DNA from: Bacillota bacterium
Lineage (GTDB): Bacteria; Bacillota_A; Clostridia; Lachnospirales; Lachnospiraceae
NCBI GenBank assembly: GCA_023443625.1
Contig: JAEZTQ010000011.1
Location: 62,001 to 126,000, forward strand
Direction of reading: 5' to 3'
DNA: 64,000 nt
This document shows, one piece after another, positions 15,635-24,737 of this stretch. Under the pieces are notes generated by a model, which saw only the letters and a program-made list of their open reading frames with translations, made no database searches and was not told the origin of the DNA. A program made the position numbers and the translations under genes. Positions within the stretch are counted from its first letter, which is position 1; each line of letters starts with the position of its first letter.

Positions 15635-15835
15635 TTAGTTATCCTCCCCAAATAAATCATCAAGTGTTTTACCTAATACTTTACAAATTGCTCGACAAAG
15701 CTTAATCGTTGGATTATATTCGCCCTGTTCTATGGCATTCATCGTTTGCCTTGATATGCCCACTGCTGCAGCAAGAGCTGTTTGCGTCATGTCTTTTTCA
15801 GCCCGCGCTACTTTAATTGCAATATTTCTTGCCAT
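15635..15835 (-). CDS. Mini Cro/CI-type HTH regulator
   Basis: The 66-aa product is essentially a single helix-turn-helix domain (TQTALAAAVGISRQTMNAIE, then EYNPTIKLCRAICKVLGKTL, ending DDLFGED). This is the YozG-like class of one-domain regulators. The start is placed at MARN because GAGGTG is positioned correctly before it; a GTG three codons earlier overlaps that site. It is transcribed with the membrane protein directly downstream, which it probably regulates. Confidence 0.88.
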   Translation of the reverse strand: MARNIAIKVARAEKDMTQTALAAAVGISRQTMNAIEQGEYNPTIKLCRAICKVLGKTLDDLFGEDN

Positions 15836-16002
15836 TTGTATCACCTCAGGTATATATTACCACTTATGTTACAATGTGTCAAGTATATACGACATTAGTT
15901 ATTATAAAAATGACTAAAGTTAATGGATCACTTCATAGGTTGAGGAGTTGAGGACATTTTAGGTTGACATTTTATGCTTTAGTTTTATTATTGAATACTA
16001 CA

Positions 16003-16135
16003 TTTTGCATACAAATGTAGCTTTTCGTTTAAAAAACCTGCATTTCGATTACAAAAGTTGCATCTCGCTTACAAAATTCAGTTGTCGGTTACAAACATTG
16101 CATCTCATTTTACAAAGTGACATCTCGTTTTACTA
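16003..16135. repeat. Six degenerate tandem 20-22-bp repeats
   Basis: Units such as CTGCATTTCGATTACAAAAG, TTGCATCTCGCTTACAAAAT, TCAGTTGTCGGTTACAAACA and TTGCATCTCATTTTACAAAG follow one another without gaps. The consensus is close to TTGCATCTCGnTTACAAAa and the period is about two helical turns. They occupy the otherwise gene-free 15.84-16.34 kb gap upstream of the sigma factor. They may be clustered protein-binding sites or the multiple transposase-binding sites of a lost element end. Confidence 0.6.
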
Positions 16136-16338
16136 TTAAGCTTATAATACGTACTATTGGGTGAAACATAAGAAATATTAGTAAAATATGTAAATATGTA
16201 CAAAGAATGAGTACAGAATTAGGTATTTTTTTACAAAGTTAAAATAAGTAATGGAAAAAAATAGCAATCTGTGTTATTTTCAAAACAAGGGGTATGCTTA
16301 CTTGCAAGCAATCAAATTGAATATGAAGGGGGTGTTAA

Positions 16339-16881
16339 ATGTTGTTATTATTATCGTTCATCTCAACAGAAGGAGAGCGAAATATTTTTACCCAGCTATA
16401 TCAATATTATGAAAATGCAATGTATAATATTGCATATAGTGTATTACATGATAAATACCTTGCAGAAGATGCTGTTAATGAAGCCTTTATTCGATTAATT
16501 AAATATTTACCGGATATAGAAGATGTATCTTGTCACAAAACAAAGGCTTTAATCGTTATTATTGTAAGGAGTACTGCAATAGATATTTATCGTAAGCGCA
16601 AAAAACAATATGAGTATGAGACAGAAGAACCGGAGGAAATACGGGACAGTGATACAATACTTCTCGATCAATTAATTGCTGACGAGGATTTTCATGAATT
16701 GATGAAAGGACTTAAAAAGCTAAAAAAGGAATATCACGAGATAATTCTGTTGAAATATGTATATGAGTTGTCAAATAGTGAAATCAGTAATCTTTTGGGC
16801 ATTTCCGATAGTGTTGTACGGCAACATATATGTCGCGCAAAAAAGGCAGTAAAAAAACTTCTTGATGAGAAAGGAAACTAA
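16339..16881 (+). CDS. ECF-type RNA polymerase sigma factor
   Basis: The 180-aa product has region 2 (QLYQYYENAMYNIAYSVLHD, then AEDAVNEAFIRLIKY) and region 4 (LLKYVYELSNSEISNLLGIS, then DSVVRQHICRAKKAVKKLL). Regions 1 and 3 are absent, as is usual for ECF sigma factors. AAGGGGGTG lies six bases before the ATG. The next gene, three bases after the stop, encodes a small single-pass membrane protein that could be an anti-sigma factor. Because cel48 and cel9 lie directly downstream, control of cellulase genes is plausible, but no target promoter was identified. Confidence 0.9.
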   Translation: MLLLLSFISTEGERNIFTQLYQYYENAMYNIAYSVLHDKYLAEDAVNEAFIRLIKYLPDIEDVSCHKTKALIVIIVRSTAIDIYRKRKKQYEYETEEPEEIRDSDTILLDQLIADEDFHELMKGLKKLKKEYHEIILLKYVYELSNSEISNLLGISDSVVRQHICRAKKAVKKLLDEKGN

Positions 16882-16884
16882 TCA

Positions 16885-17145
16885 ATGAACAAGCTCCAAG
16901 ATATGATATTCATAGTTGAAAAGGATTTCGAGCAGAATCTATCTTCTGAATTGGATAAATATTCTATTCCCCAACACCGTTTTTCTTATAGCTACAAAAA
17001 GAAGAAAAGGCAAATTCTGCACCAGAAAAGCAGGAAGCTCTCCAAGCCATTTTTTCGTTGGCTGCTGTTTATAATTACATTTACATTTGTTCTTGTATAC
17101 TTATGGTATGATATTCTAAAAAGTTACTTAGCACATAATGCATAG
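16885..17145 (+). CDS. Small single-pass membrane protein, possible anti-sigma factor
   Basis: The 86-aa product has about 50 cytoplasm-like residues ending in a strongly basic KKKKRQILHQKSRKL stretch. One transmembrane helix follows (FFRWLLFIITFTFVLVYLWY), then a short tail. It is encoded three bases after the sigma factor stop, so translation should be coupled. Anti-sigma factors commonly have a cytoplasmic sigma-binding domain and one membrane helix. This one lacks a recognisable zinc anti-sigma motif and an extracellular sensor domain, so the role is inferred from position. Confidence 0.65.
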   Translation: MNKLQDMIFIVEKDFEQNLSSELDKYSIPQHRFSYSYKKKKRQILHQKSRKLSKPFFRWLLFIITFTFVLVYLWYDILKSYLAHNA

Positions 17146-17504
17146 TTAAAAATAAGATAAATTTTACAAATATTACAAAACGATGTCACATGCCCAACAA
17201 TTTTTCGTTATATTTAATGAAAGATTGATTCGAAGGGCATTTTTTGTTGTGAAATCATCCAAAATCATTACATAGGACGATATTGATGAAGATAAAGTTT
17301 ATCATTAGTCCAGGTATAGTCGGTTACTGTATTTTGTAAGGAGAGGAGTGTGATATTGGGGGTACGACAGTGAAGGGGCGAATTTACCTGGAATAATTCC
17401 ATGATAAATGATAATCATTCAGATAACTTAGGAGGCGGACAAGCTTAACAAGAAGATAAAAAGAAAGCTGAACAAAGACAAACAATTAATAAGGAGGGAA
17501 TATT
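17146..17504. promoter_or_regulatory. Long leader region upstream of cel48
   Basis: The 359-base interval holds no gene. ATGCCC (17190-17195) can pair with GGGCAT (17235-17240), with an inner TTTCGTTA/TAATGAAAG stem, followed by TTTTTGTT. This could be a terminator for the sigma operon. Beyond it is an AGGAGGCGG near 17430 with no start codon at a proper distance. The cel48 promoter should lie here, but no convincing -35/-10 pair was fixed. Confidence 0.4.
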
Positions 17505-20051
17505 ATGTGGCGAAAAGCAAACGCTAGATTCAAAAGAAGAACAAATATCATCATAGCAAGTGCGGTGATTCTTGGATTATTTTCTACAACATTTACATCC
17601 TTAAGATTTATTACAGCGAACAATGCTACTACCGCTGAGGCGGAAACAACGGCAACGGATATGTACCAGCAGCGATTTTTTGATTTGTATGGAGATATCC
17701 ATGATTCCTCTAATGGATATTTTAGCTCCCAGGGAATACCCTATCATTCCATTGAAACCTTAATGGTAGAGGCACCGGATTACGGACATGTAACCACCAG
17801 TGAAGCATTTAGCTACTATATGTGGCTGGAGGCGATGTATGGTAAGTTCACGGGGAATTTCGCGGGATTTAAAACCGCTTGGGATAAGACAGAGACTTAT
17901 ATGATACCTTCTGCTTCTGACCAACCAAATTCCAGTATGAGCCAATATAATGCAAGTAAGCCGGCTACCTATGCACCGGAATATGAATTACCCAGCCTAT
18001 ATCCTGCGCAGCTAGACTTTAATGCGGCGGTAGGAACGGATCCAATCAATAGTGATTTAGTATCTACCTATGGTACTTCTACCCTTTATGGTATGCACTG
18101 GCTTCTGGACGTAGACAACTGGTATGGATACGGCAGCAGAGCTAATGGAACAACATCACCATCCTATATCAATACCTTCCAGAGAGGGAAACAGGAATCT
18201 ACCTGGGAGACCATACCTCAGCCATGTTGGGATGCTATGACCTTTGGTGGAACCAATGGGTATCTGGATCTCTTTGTTGGAGATAGTAATTACGCAACCC
18301 AATTTAAGTATACCAATGCACCGGATGCAGATGCACGAGCAGTTCAGGCAACTTATTGGGCCAATGAATGGGCTAAAGAAAGCGGTGTTGACCTTAGCGC
18401 ATATAATGCAAAAGCAAGTAAGATGGGAGATTATTTACGATATGCTATGTTTGATAAGTATTTCCGTAAAATAGGCTCACCTAGCGTTGCGGGTACTGGA
18501 TATGATGCAGCACATTATCTCATGTCCTGGTATTATGCATGGGGTGGTGGCGTAGGCTCCAGTTGGGCATGGAAAATTGGAAGCAGCCACAATCATTTTG
18601 GCTATCAAAACCCTATGGCAGCTTGGATTTTATCAACCAGCAGTGAGTTTAAACCTAAGTCACAGAGGGGTGCCTCTGACTGGGCAACAAGTTTGACAAG
18701 ACAGTTGGAATTCTATCAGTGGTTACAATCTTCAGAGGGAGCTATAGCCGGTGGTGCAACCAACTCCTACAATGGTAGATATGAGACTGTGCCAGCAGGA
18801 ACTTCCACCTTCTATGGAATGGCCTATGAAGAAAATCCAGTATATGCTGATCCTGGAAGTAATACCTGGTTTGGATTCCAAGCTTGGTCAATGCAGCGTG
18901 TAGCTGAGTTATATTACAAAACCAATAATTCCAAAGCAAAAAGCTTATTGGATAAATGGGTAGCATGGATAAAACAAGTAGTAGTATTAAATGGAAATGG
19001 CACTTTTACAGTACCAAGTACCATTGACTGGACGGGTCAGCCCGATACTTGGACAGGCACTTATACTGGTAATGCAAATCTTCATGTACAAATCATTAAC
19101 TCCGGAACTGATCTTGGCGTAACCGCATCTCTTGCTAATACTTTATTATATTATAGCAAGGCTTCTGGTGATGATGCATCAAGAGTACTTGCGAAAGAGT
19201 TACTGGATCGTATGTGGACTTTATATAGAGATAACAAAGGACTTGCAGCACCGGAAGCAAGAGCTGATTATTATCGTTTATTTGAGCAGGAAGTATATGT
19301 ACCTTCCGGTTGGACTGGAACCATGCCAAATGGTGATGAGATAGAACCAGGTATCAAGTTCCTGGATATCCGTTCTAAGTATCTAAATGATCCGGATTAT
19401 CAGAGAGTTCTTACTGCTTACAATAATGGAGAAGATCCTGTATTTTACTATCACCGTTTCTGGGCACAATGTGATATTGCAATCGCTAATGGTGTATACT
19501 CCATTCTTTTTGGTGGCGGAACAACAACACCTACACCAACGGTAACGCCATCCATAACACCAACAGTAACACCTACACCAACGGTTACACCCACACCAAC
19601 AGTAACACCTACACCAACGGTAACACCTACACCAACAGTTACTCCAATACCTGGAGCAGCTATTCCTCAAGTAACCTTTACTACAAGCCAAAGCGGCAAT
19701 ACGGTGAATCAACAGTATACAGTTACAGCAAAGGAAGGGACAGTTGATTTATCTAAAGTAAGGATTGTCTTTACCGCTGATGGTATGAGCAGTGCTCCGC
19801 AGAATGTGTGGTGTGATTCCGCATCCTTGCAGCTGAATGTATCTCCATGGTATTTAGATATTACAAGTAAGGTAAACGGTTCCATCTCTAATGCAGAGCT
19901 AACCATCACCTTTAATGAAGCAATATCTCTTGCCTCAGGGTCAGGAAGCGGTAATATTAATATCCGATTTGCAAAAACAGACTGGTCGAATTACGGAACC
20001 TTGTCTAATCCTGTTATTAAAGTATATTATGATGGAGTACTTGTGCAGTAA
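17505..20051 (+). CDS. cel48: GH48 processive cellulase with C-terminal CBM3
   Basis: The 848-aa product begins with a twin-basic signal peptide (hydrophobic core [16 protein letters not shown]), so it is secreted. Residues about 52-670 are a GH48 domain. [20 protein letters not shown] contains the expected general acid at Glu100, and [20 protein letters not shown] is conserved. A Thr-Pro linker (about 673-719, repeated TPTPTV) leads to a CBM3 cellulose-binding module (about 720-848; [27 protein letters not shown]). GH48 enzymes cut cellobiose processively from cellulose chain ends. No dockerin is present, so this is a free enzyme. GGAGGGAATATT precedes the ATG. It is followed by cel9, the classical synergistic partner. 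Confidence 0.95.
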   Translation: MWRKANARFKRRTNIIIASAVILGLFSTTFTSLRFITANNATTAEAETTATDMYQQRFFDLYGDIHDSSNGYFSSQGIPYHSIETLMVEAPDYGHVTTSEAFSYYMWLEAMYGKFTGNFAGFKTAWDKTETYMIPSASDQPNSSMSQYNASKPATYAPEYELPSLYPAQLDFNAAVGTDPINSDLVSTYGTSTLYGMHWLLDVDNWYGYGSRANGTTSPSYINTFQRGKQESTWETIPQPCWDAMTFGGTNGYLDLFVGDSNYATQFKYTNAPDADARAVQATYWANEWAKESGVDLSAYNAKASKMGDYLRYAMFDKYFRKIGSPSVAGTGYDAAHYLMSWYYAWGGGVGSSWAWKIGSSHNHFGYQNPMAAWILSTSSEFKPKSQRGASDWATSLTRQLEFYQWLQSSEGAIAGGATNSYNGRYETVPAGTSTFYGMAYEENPVYADPGSNTWFGFQAWSMQRVAELYYKTNNSKAKSLLDKWVAWIKQVVVLNGNGTFTVPSTIDWTGQPDTWTGTYTGNANLHVQIINSGTDLGVTASLANTLLYYSKASGDDASRVLAKELLDRMWTLYRDNKGLAAPEARADYYRLFEQEVYVPSGWTGTMPNGDEIEPGIKFLDIRSKYLNDPDYQRVLTAYNNGEDPVFYYHRFWAQCDIAIANGVYSILFGGGTTTPTPTVTPSITPTVTPTPTVTPTPTVTPTPTVTPTPTVTPIPGAAIPQVTFTTSQSGNTVNQQYTVTAKEGTVDLSKVRIVFTADGMSSAPQNVWCDSASLQLNVSPWYLDITSKVNGSISNAELTITFNEAISLASGSGSGNINIRFAKTDWSNYGTLSNPVIKVYYDGVLVQ

Positions 20052-20142
20052 ATAATATTGCAATCTAGATTAATAAAGTTCACGTTGTGCAATTTGGATA
20101 CATGATTGCCCACAGTTGTGAAGAATAGCTCTATTTTGATTC

Positions 20143-20191
20143 GGGTCTGTCTTTAGGAAAAGATATATAATCGAAGAACTGAGACAGACCC
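20143..20191 (+). promoter_or_regulatory. Intercistronic hairpin between cel48 and cel9
   Basis: GGGTCTGTCT and AGACAGACCC form a perfect 10-bp stem with a 29-base loop. No T-run follows, so it is more likely an RNA-stabilising or processing hairpin, or a weak attenuator, than a full terminator. It sits 92 bases after the cel48 stop, inside the 209-base gap before cel9. Confidence 0.55.
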
Positions 20192-20260
20192 ATCATAATT
20201 TCTCAAATCATTCGTTATAAAGGAAATAAGAAGGTACCTATATAGAGAAGGAGGTAAGGT

Positions 20261-22750
20261 ATGCGTAAAATTCTGAGTATAGTATTAAGTGTTTGTATTG
20301 TTATCACGATTATACAATTTAAGCCTATGGATGTACAAGCGGATGCTAATTATAATTATGGAGAGGCTTTGCAAAAGTCTATCATGTTCTATGAATTTCA
20401 AAGATCAGGCGATCTACCCAGTGATATCAGAAGTAACTGGAGGGGAGATTCAGGCCTTAGCGATGGATCCGATGTAGGACTGGATCTTACGGGAGGCTGG
20501 TATGATGCAGGAGATCATGTTAAGTTTAATCTACCCATGGCATATTCAGCAACTATGTTGGGATGGAGTGTTTATGAATCCAGAGATGCCCTAGAGAGAT
20601 CAGGGCAATTGGATTATCTGTTAGAGGAAATTAGATGGGCTAGTGATTATTTTATAAAGTGCCACCCTTCGGCTAATGTATATTATTATCAGGTTGGCTC
20701 AGGCAGTGCGGATCATTCCTGGTGGGGACCGGCAGAAGTTATGCAGATGGCTCGTCCCTCCTATAAGGTGGATTTATCAAGCCCTGGTTCAGCAGTAACG
20801 GCTGAGGCAGCTGCAGCCTTGGCATCAGCTGCATTGGCATTTGCAGATACGGATCCTACCTATGCTGCAACCTGTATTAGGCATGCGAAGGAATTATTTT
20901 CATATTCAGATACCGTAAAGAGCGATAGCGGATATACGGCAGCGAGTGGTTTTTATAGCCTTCACGGTGGTTTTTATGATGAATTATCCTGGGCAGGTGT
21001 ATGGTTATATCTTGCCACGGGTGATTCAACATATCTGACAAAAGCGGAAAGCTATGTGGCAAATTGGGGTAAGGAAGGACAATCCACAGACTTAGCATAT
21101 AAATGGACACATTGCTGGGATGATGTACATTATGGAGCAGGCCTTCTTCTTGCACAAGCAACGGGCAAGGATATTTACAAAAACTTTATGGAGATGTATC
21201 TGGATTACTGGACAACAGGATATAATGGAAGCCGAATTACTTATACACCGAAGGGACTTGCATGGTTGGATTCCTGGGGTTCCTTAAGATATTCCACAAC
21301 AACTGCATTCTTAGCCAGTGTGTATGCTGATTGGTCAGGCTGTACTGCAAGCAAAGTATCCACCTATGAGGCTTTTGTTAAACAGCAGATTGATTATGCA
21401 TTAGGAAGTACGGGACGCAGTTATGTTGTAGGCTTTGGAACTAATCCACCGGAGCATCCTCACCATAGAACAGCACACAGCTCATGGGCTGACAGTCTGT
21501 CCGTACCTACCTATAGCAGACATACGCTATATGGCGCACTGGTAGGAGGCCCAGGCAGTAACGATGGCTATACCGATACCATTGACAACTATGTTAATAA
21601 TGAAGTTGCATGTGATTATAATGCTGGCTTTGTAGGTGCTCTGGCTAAGCTTTATGATGTCTATGGTGGTAATCCAATTTCTAATTTCACTGCATTTGAG
21701 ACTGTTACTAATGATGAATTCTTTGTTGAAGCTGGAATAAATGCATCAGGATCTAATTTTATAGAAATTAAGTCACTGCTATATAATCAGACGGGTTGGC
21801 CGGCAAGAATGGGTGATAAACTATCCTTTAAATATTTTGTGAATATTTCAGAGGCAATCAATCTAGGCTATACTGCATCGAATATCACTGTTACGACCAA
21901 TTATAATGGAGGAGCCACGGTATCACAGCTTCTGCCTTGGGACGTGGCGAACAATATCTATTATGTAAATGTTGATTATACCGGAACCAAGATATATCCT
22001 GGAGGACAGTCAAATTATAGAAAAGAAGTTCAGTTCCGTATTGCTGGACCGATGAACACCAGTTTTTGGAATAATGCCAACGATTATTCCTATACAGGGC
22101 TTAATGGCGTAACTTCGGGTAATGTGGTAAAGACCACCTATATTCCTGTATACGATAACGGAGTTAAGGTATTTGGTAATGAACCGGGAGCACCAACGGG
22201 AACAGTAACCCCTACACCAACACTGACCCCTACTGTAACTCCTATCGTCACTCCAACACCAACGGTAACACCAACACCAACGGTAACACCGACACCAACA
22301 CTGACTCCCACCCCTACAGTTACACCAACCCCTGTAGTAACCCCGATTCCAGGAACAGCAATCCCGGCAGCATCGGTTACTACCAATCAAAATGGTAATA
22401 CAGTAAGTCAACAGTACACCATATGGGCAGAGAGCGGGACAGTTGATCTGTCAAAAGTTGAACTTGTCTTTACAGCGGATGGTATGAGCAGTGCTCCACA
22501 GAATGTATGGTGCGATACTGCAGCATTACAGCTGAATGTATCTCCCTATTATTCCAGTATAACAGGCAAGGTACAGGGTGCCATAGCAGATGCAGCTTTG
22601 ACAATTACCTTTAATGAAGCCATATCTCTGGTAAGTGGAACAGGAACATGTAATATAAGCCTTCGCTTTGCAAAAACAGACTGGTCAAACTATGATACCT
22701 TATCCAATCCTGTTCTGAAGGTATATTATGATGGAGCCCTTGTGCAGTAA
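20261..22750 (+). CDS. cel9: GH9 endoglucanase with CBM3c and CBM3 modules
   Basis: The 829-aa product has a signal peptide ending near VQA (residue 27). Residues about 31-465 are GH9: [11 protein letters not shown] (catalytic Asp82/Asp85), the histidine signature [17 protein letters not shown], and the general acid Glu448 in [16 protein letters not shown]3c-like module follows at about 478-640; in theme-B GH9 enzymes this makes them processive. Then come a Thr-Pro linker and a second CBM3 (about 703-829) closely resembling that of Cel48. AAGGAGGTAAGGT precedes the ATG. No dockerin is present. Together with Cel48 it should form the main crystalline-cellulose-degrading pair. Confidence 0.95.
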   Translation: MRKILSIVLSVCIVITIIQFKPMDVQADANYNYGEALQKSIMFYEFQRSGDLPSDIRSNWRGDSGLSDGSDVGLDLTGGWYDAGDHVKFNLPMAYSATMLGWSVYESRDALERSGQLDYLLEEIRWASDYFIKCHPSANVYYYQVGSGSADHSWWGPAEVMQMARPSYKVDLSSPGSAVTAEAAAALASAALAFADTDPTYAATCIRHAKELFSYSDTVKSDSGYTAASGFYSLHGGFYDELSWAGVWLYLATGDSTYLTKAESYVANWGKEGQSTDLAYKWTHCWDDVHYGAGLLLAQATGKDIYKNFMEMYLDYWTTGYNGSRITYTPKGLAWLDSWGSLRYSTTTAFLASVYADWSGCTASKVSTYEAFVKQQIDYALGSTGRSYVVGFGTNPPEHPHHRTAHSSWADSLSVPTYSRHTLYGALVGGPGSNDGYTDTIDNYVNNEVACDYNAGFVGALAKLYDVYGGNPISNFTAFETVTNDEFFVEAGINASGSNFIEIKSLLYNQTGWPARMGDKLSFKYFVNISEAINLGYTASNITVTTNYNGGATVSQLLPWDVANNIYYVNVDYTGTKIYPGGQSNYRKEVQFRIAGPMNTSFWNNANDYSYTGLNGVTSGNVVKTTYIPVYDNGVKVFGNEPGAPTGTVTPTPTLTPTVTPIVTPTPTVTPTPTVTPTPTLTPTPTVTPTPVVTPIPGTAIPAASVTTNQNGNTVSQQYTIWAESGTVDLSKVELVFTADGMSSAPQNVWCDTAALQLNVSPYYSSITGKVQGAIADAALTITFNEAISLVSGTGTCNISLRFAKTDWSNYDTLSNPVLKVYYDGALVQ

Positions 22751-22824
22751 GAAGGAAAGGCGCCGTACCTATATAAAGATGTTAGGGTATGAAATAACTT
22801 ATTAATTACAGAGAGCTTATTTGT

Positions 22825-22873
22825 AAAAAGCCAAGGGAGAGGTATTATATGAAGCCTCTTCCTTAGCTTTTTC
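22825..22873. terminator. Bidirectional terminator between cel9 and the glycosyltransferase operon
   Basis: AAAAAGCCAAGGGAGAGG and CCTCTTCCTTAGCTTTTT form a long stem with two mismatches around a 12-base loop. The As on one side and Ts on the other allow it to serve both the cellulase transcript and the opposing minus-strand operon. Confidence 0.85.
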
Positions 22874-22895
22874 CTTGTTACGTGCAAGGCATATG

Positions 22896-23195
22896 CTATA
22901 GCACATCCTCTACAATATTTAATTCACCAGTTAGTTTACTTAATTCTTCTGACATGTATTTTTGAAAGGCTACTTCTTCCTCATTCTGGTAGCCAGTAAA
23001 AACCACAGTTTCAATACCCTTATGATCAAAAAGATAGGAGTCTTCTGGTCGGATTTGCCCTTCAGGATACAGGCATCCAATATAATCCCAGATTTTCTCT
23101 TGTTCATCCTGTCTTTGCAATCTACCATATATCATAAGTTTCCTCTGTGCACCTTCTAGTAGTACAACGGAACCTATAGGTAATAAATTAGTCAT
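22896..23195 (-). CDS. DUF4176-like protein
   Basis: The 99-aa product has the DUF4176 pattern: LLPIGSVVLLEGAQRKLMIY near the start, DYIGCLYPEGQI in the middle, and VVFTGYQNEEEVAFQKYM near the end. The family is usually met near type VII secretion genes and its function is unknown. No WXG100 or EssC gene is present here. The ATG overlaps the end of the glycosyltransferase gene by eight bases, with GGAGGTGG upstream, so it is the last gene of the glycosyltransferase operon and translationally coupled. Confidence 0.75.
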   Translation of the reverse strand: MTNLLPIGSVVLLEGAQRKLMIYGRLQRQDEQEKIWDYIGCLYPEGQIRPEDSYLFDHKGIETVVFTGYQNEEEVAFQKYMSEELSKLTGELNIVEDVL

Positions 23196-24552
23196 TCATG
23201 CCACCTCCAAATTTATTTTCAATGCTAATAACCTTTAAAACAATATAATCTATCTCATATTCATGTACAAGATAATCCTGATTAAGCTCATCAAGGCATT
23301 TTTCTAATTCATGAATTTTCTCCTCTTGAATAAATAGGGAGGGATTATTGTTTACCATAATTTCGCAAATTAAATAAACTGACCTTCCAATTCTCATAGC
23401 TTCTTTTATTATATGGAATAACCATACTTCGTTGATGTACAGCCAAAAGTCTGTGATTAATACAGCATCATATTCCTTGGTAATAGGAGTTGAAGCACCC
23501 AGACAATTGTACACGGTACCATCAGGGAGCAGGGTAAGAAGTTGCTGGTAATAATCCTTTGCATATTCCAGAACATGTGCATTGGGTATGTATCTGAGGA
23601 TGGAACCATTGTATCCGCCGAATATTAAGATGGATTTATCCTCTAAGAAATAGAATAGATTTTCGGCGTCTATATTATTAAAATCAAACCGCTCAGCTTC
23701 TAACAAAATCTTCATATAGAAATTAAGGTTAAGATCATTACCGCAATAGCAAAATTCGCTTTCGATACACTGATGTCTTTCATGAAAAATCAGAGTATTA
23801 CGACCATTTGATTCGTTTTTTTCTCCAAACTCTGCACAGGGGGAGTGGGGGATATGGATTAGCTCAGCATGCTTTCCAATGGAAAAGGGGATTCCTGCTT
23901 TAAAGATCCTAAGCCCTAAGTCAATGTCCTCCATACCCCAGGTAACAAAGCTTTCATCAAACATAACAGAGCCAGTTAATACCTGCCTTGGTACGGATAC
24001 ATTACATGTCCAAAAATAATGCCATGGAGCAGGAGCCAGGGATAAGTCGTAATTAAGCTCAGAGTAACCATAAGTACGATAATCTACATAAGCTTCTCTT
24101 TGTCGAAAATGTTTTAAAGACTTTTCAATATCTGTTATATCAAAAAGTTCATAAAATTCCTCATCCTCCGTAGGTGTATATAAAGCATATACAACGCCTA
24201 TCACAACAGAATTTCTATTAGGGCTATTGGCTATGCAATGCTCGTAAATTAAATCTTTACCTGCAACAACGCCCGAATCAAGAAAAATAATCCGACTGCC
24301 CTTGGCAGCAAGAATACCTTGATTTCTAATTTTAGAGGGTGCGTGCCCGATATGTTCATGATAGATATAGTTAATGCTTAATAATCGACTGTATTTATCC
24401 ACCATATATTTAGTATCGTCATTAGAACCATCATCCACGATAACAATTTCAAATGTCATATCCCGCAAATCCTGCTTCAATAAAGAGACTAAAGTTAATT
24501 CAAGGAGTTTACTCCTATTATAGGTGGGAATGACTACAGAAGCATCATACAT
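23188..24552 (-). CDS. Family 2 glycosyltransferase with C-terminal extension
   Basis: The 454-aa product has an N-terminal GT-A domain: ASVVIPTYNRSKLLELTLVS, the nucleotide-sugar acidic motif IVIVDDGSNDDT, and FVTWGMEDIDLGLRIFKAG, typical of the galactosyltransferase-like acceptor/catalytic region. The last 200 residues form an uncharacterised domain (ILIFGGYNGSILRYI, ITDFWLYINEVWLFHIIKEA) that looks Rossmann-like. It is cytoplasmic. The start is at MYDASVV; 17 extra codons upstream come from a dispersed hairpin element. It probably builds a surface or protein-linked glycan with its two neighbours; the substrate is unknown. Confidence 0.85.
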   Translation of the reverse strand: MYDASVVIPTYNRSKLLELTLVSLLKQDLRDMTFEIVIVDDGSNDDTKYMVDKYSRLLSINYIYHEHIGHAPSKIRNQGILAAKGSRIIFLDSGVVAGKDLIYEHCIANSPNRNSVVIGVVYALYTPTEDEEFYELFDITDIEKSLKHFRQREAYVDYRTYGYSELNYDLSLAPAPWHYFWTCNVSVPRQVLTGSVMFDESFVTWGMEDIDLGLRIFKAGIPFSIGKHAELIHIPHSPCAEFGEKNESNGRNTLIFHERHQCIESEFCYCGNDLNLNFYMKILLEAERFDFNNIDAENLFYFLEDKSILIFGGYNGSILRYIPNAHVLEYAKDYYQQLLTLLPDGTVYNCLGASTPITKEYDAVLITDFWLYINEVWLFHIIKEAMRIGRSVYLICEIMVNNNPSLFIQEEKIHELEKCLDELNQDYLVHEYEIDYIVLKVISIENKFGGGMND

Positions 24553-24559
24553 AATAATA

Positions 24560-24735
24560 ACCATGCCTTTCCGTAACCTGCAAACTTTGAGCCGCAGGCA
24601 CAAAATTGTGTGTGAAAATATTTTTTCACACTAAAAGTACATGCCTTCCATTTGAGTTAGTTTGTGCCGAGGATTACGCAGGCACAAACTTCTAGGTGTG
24701 AATTATGCTTTTCAATAATTCACACTGTCTCCATT
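24560..24735 (-). repeat. Compound hairpin element (copy 1)
   Basis: Read on the minus strand, three stem-loops follow one another. A GTGTGAATTAT/ATAATTCACAC hairpin comes first, then GTTTGTGCC/GGCACAAAC with a loop containing CGTAATCCTC, then GTGTGAAAA/TTTTCACAC. A near-identical set stands at about 42120-42240. Both copies have the same orientation relative to the gene just downstream and both lie between two co-directional genes. Confidence 0.7.
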
Positions 24736-24737
24736 AC

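Noticed and set aside
16003..16135. Possible CRISPR array
   Set aside because: Units are contiguous, 20-22 bases long and diverged, with no constant repeat alternating with unique spacers, and there are no cas genes.
17760..17945. Minus-strand ORF inside cel48
   Set aside because: Antisense shadow of a conserved GH48 coding region.
19383..19712. Minus-strand ORF rich in Cys, Trp and Arg opposite the Cel48 linker
   Set aside because: It is the antisense reading of the repetitive Thr-Pro linker; no ribosome site or independent protein character.
22010..22411. Two minus-strand ORFs (Cys/Arg/Trp-rich and Val/Gly-rich) opposite the Cel9 linker
   Set aside because: Both are shadows of the Thr-Pro codon repeats of cel9.
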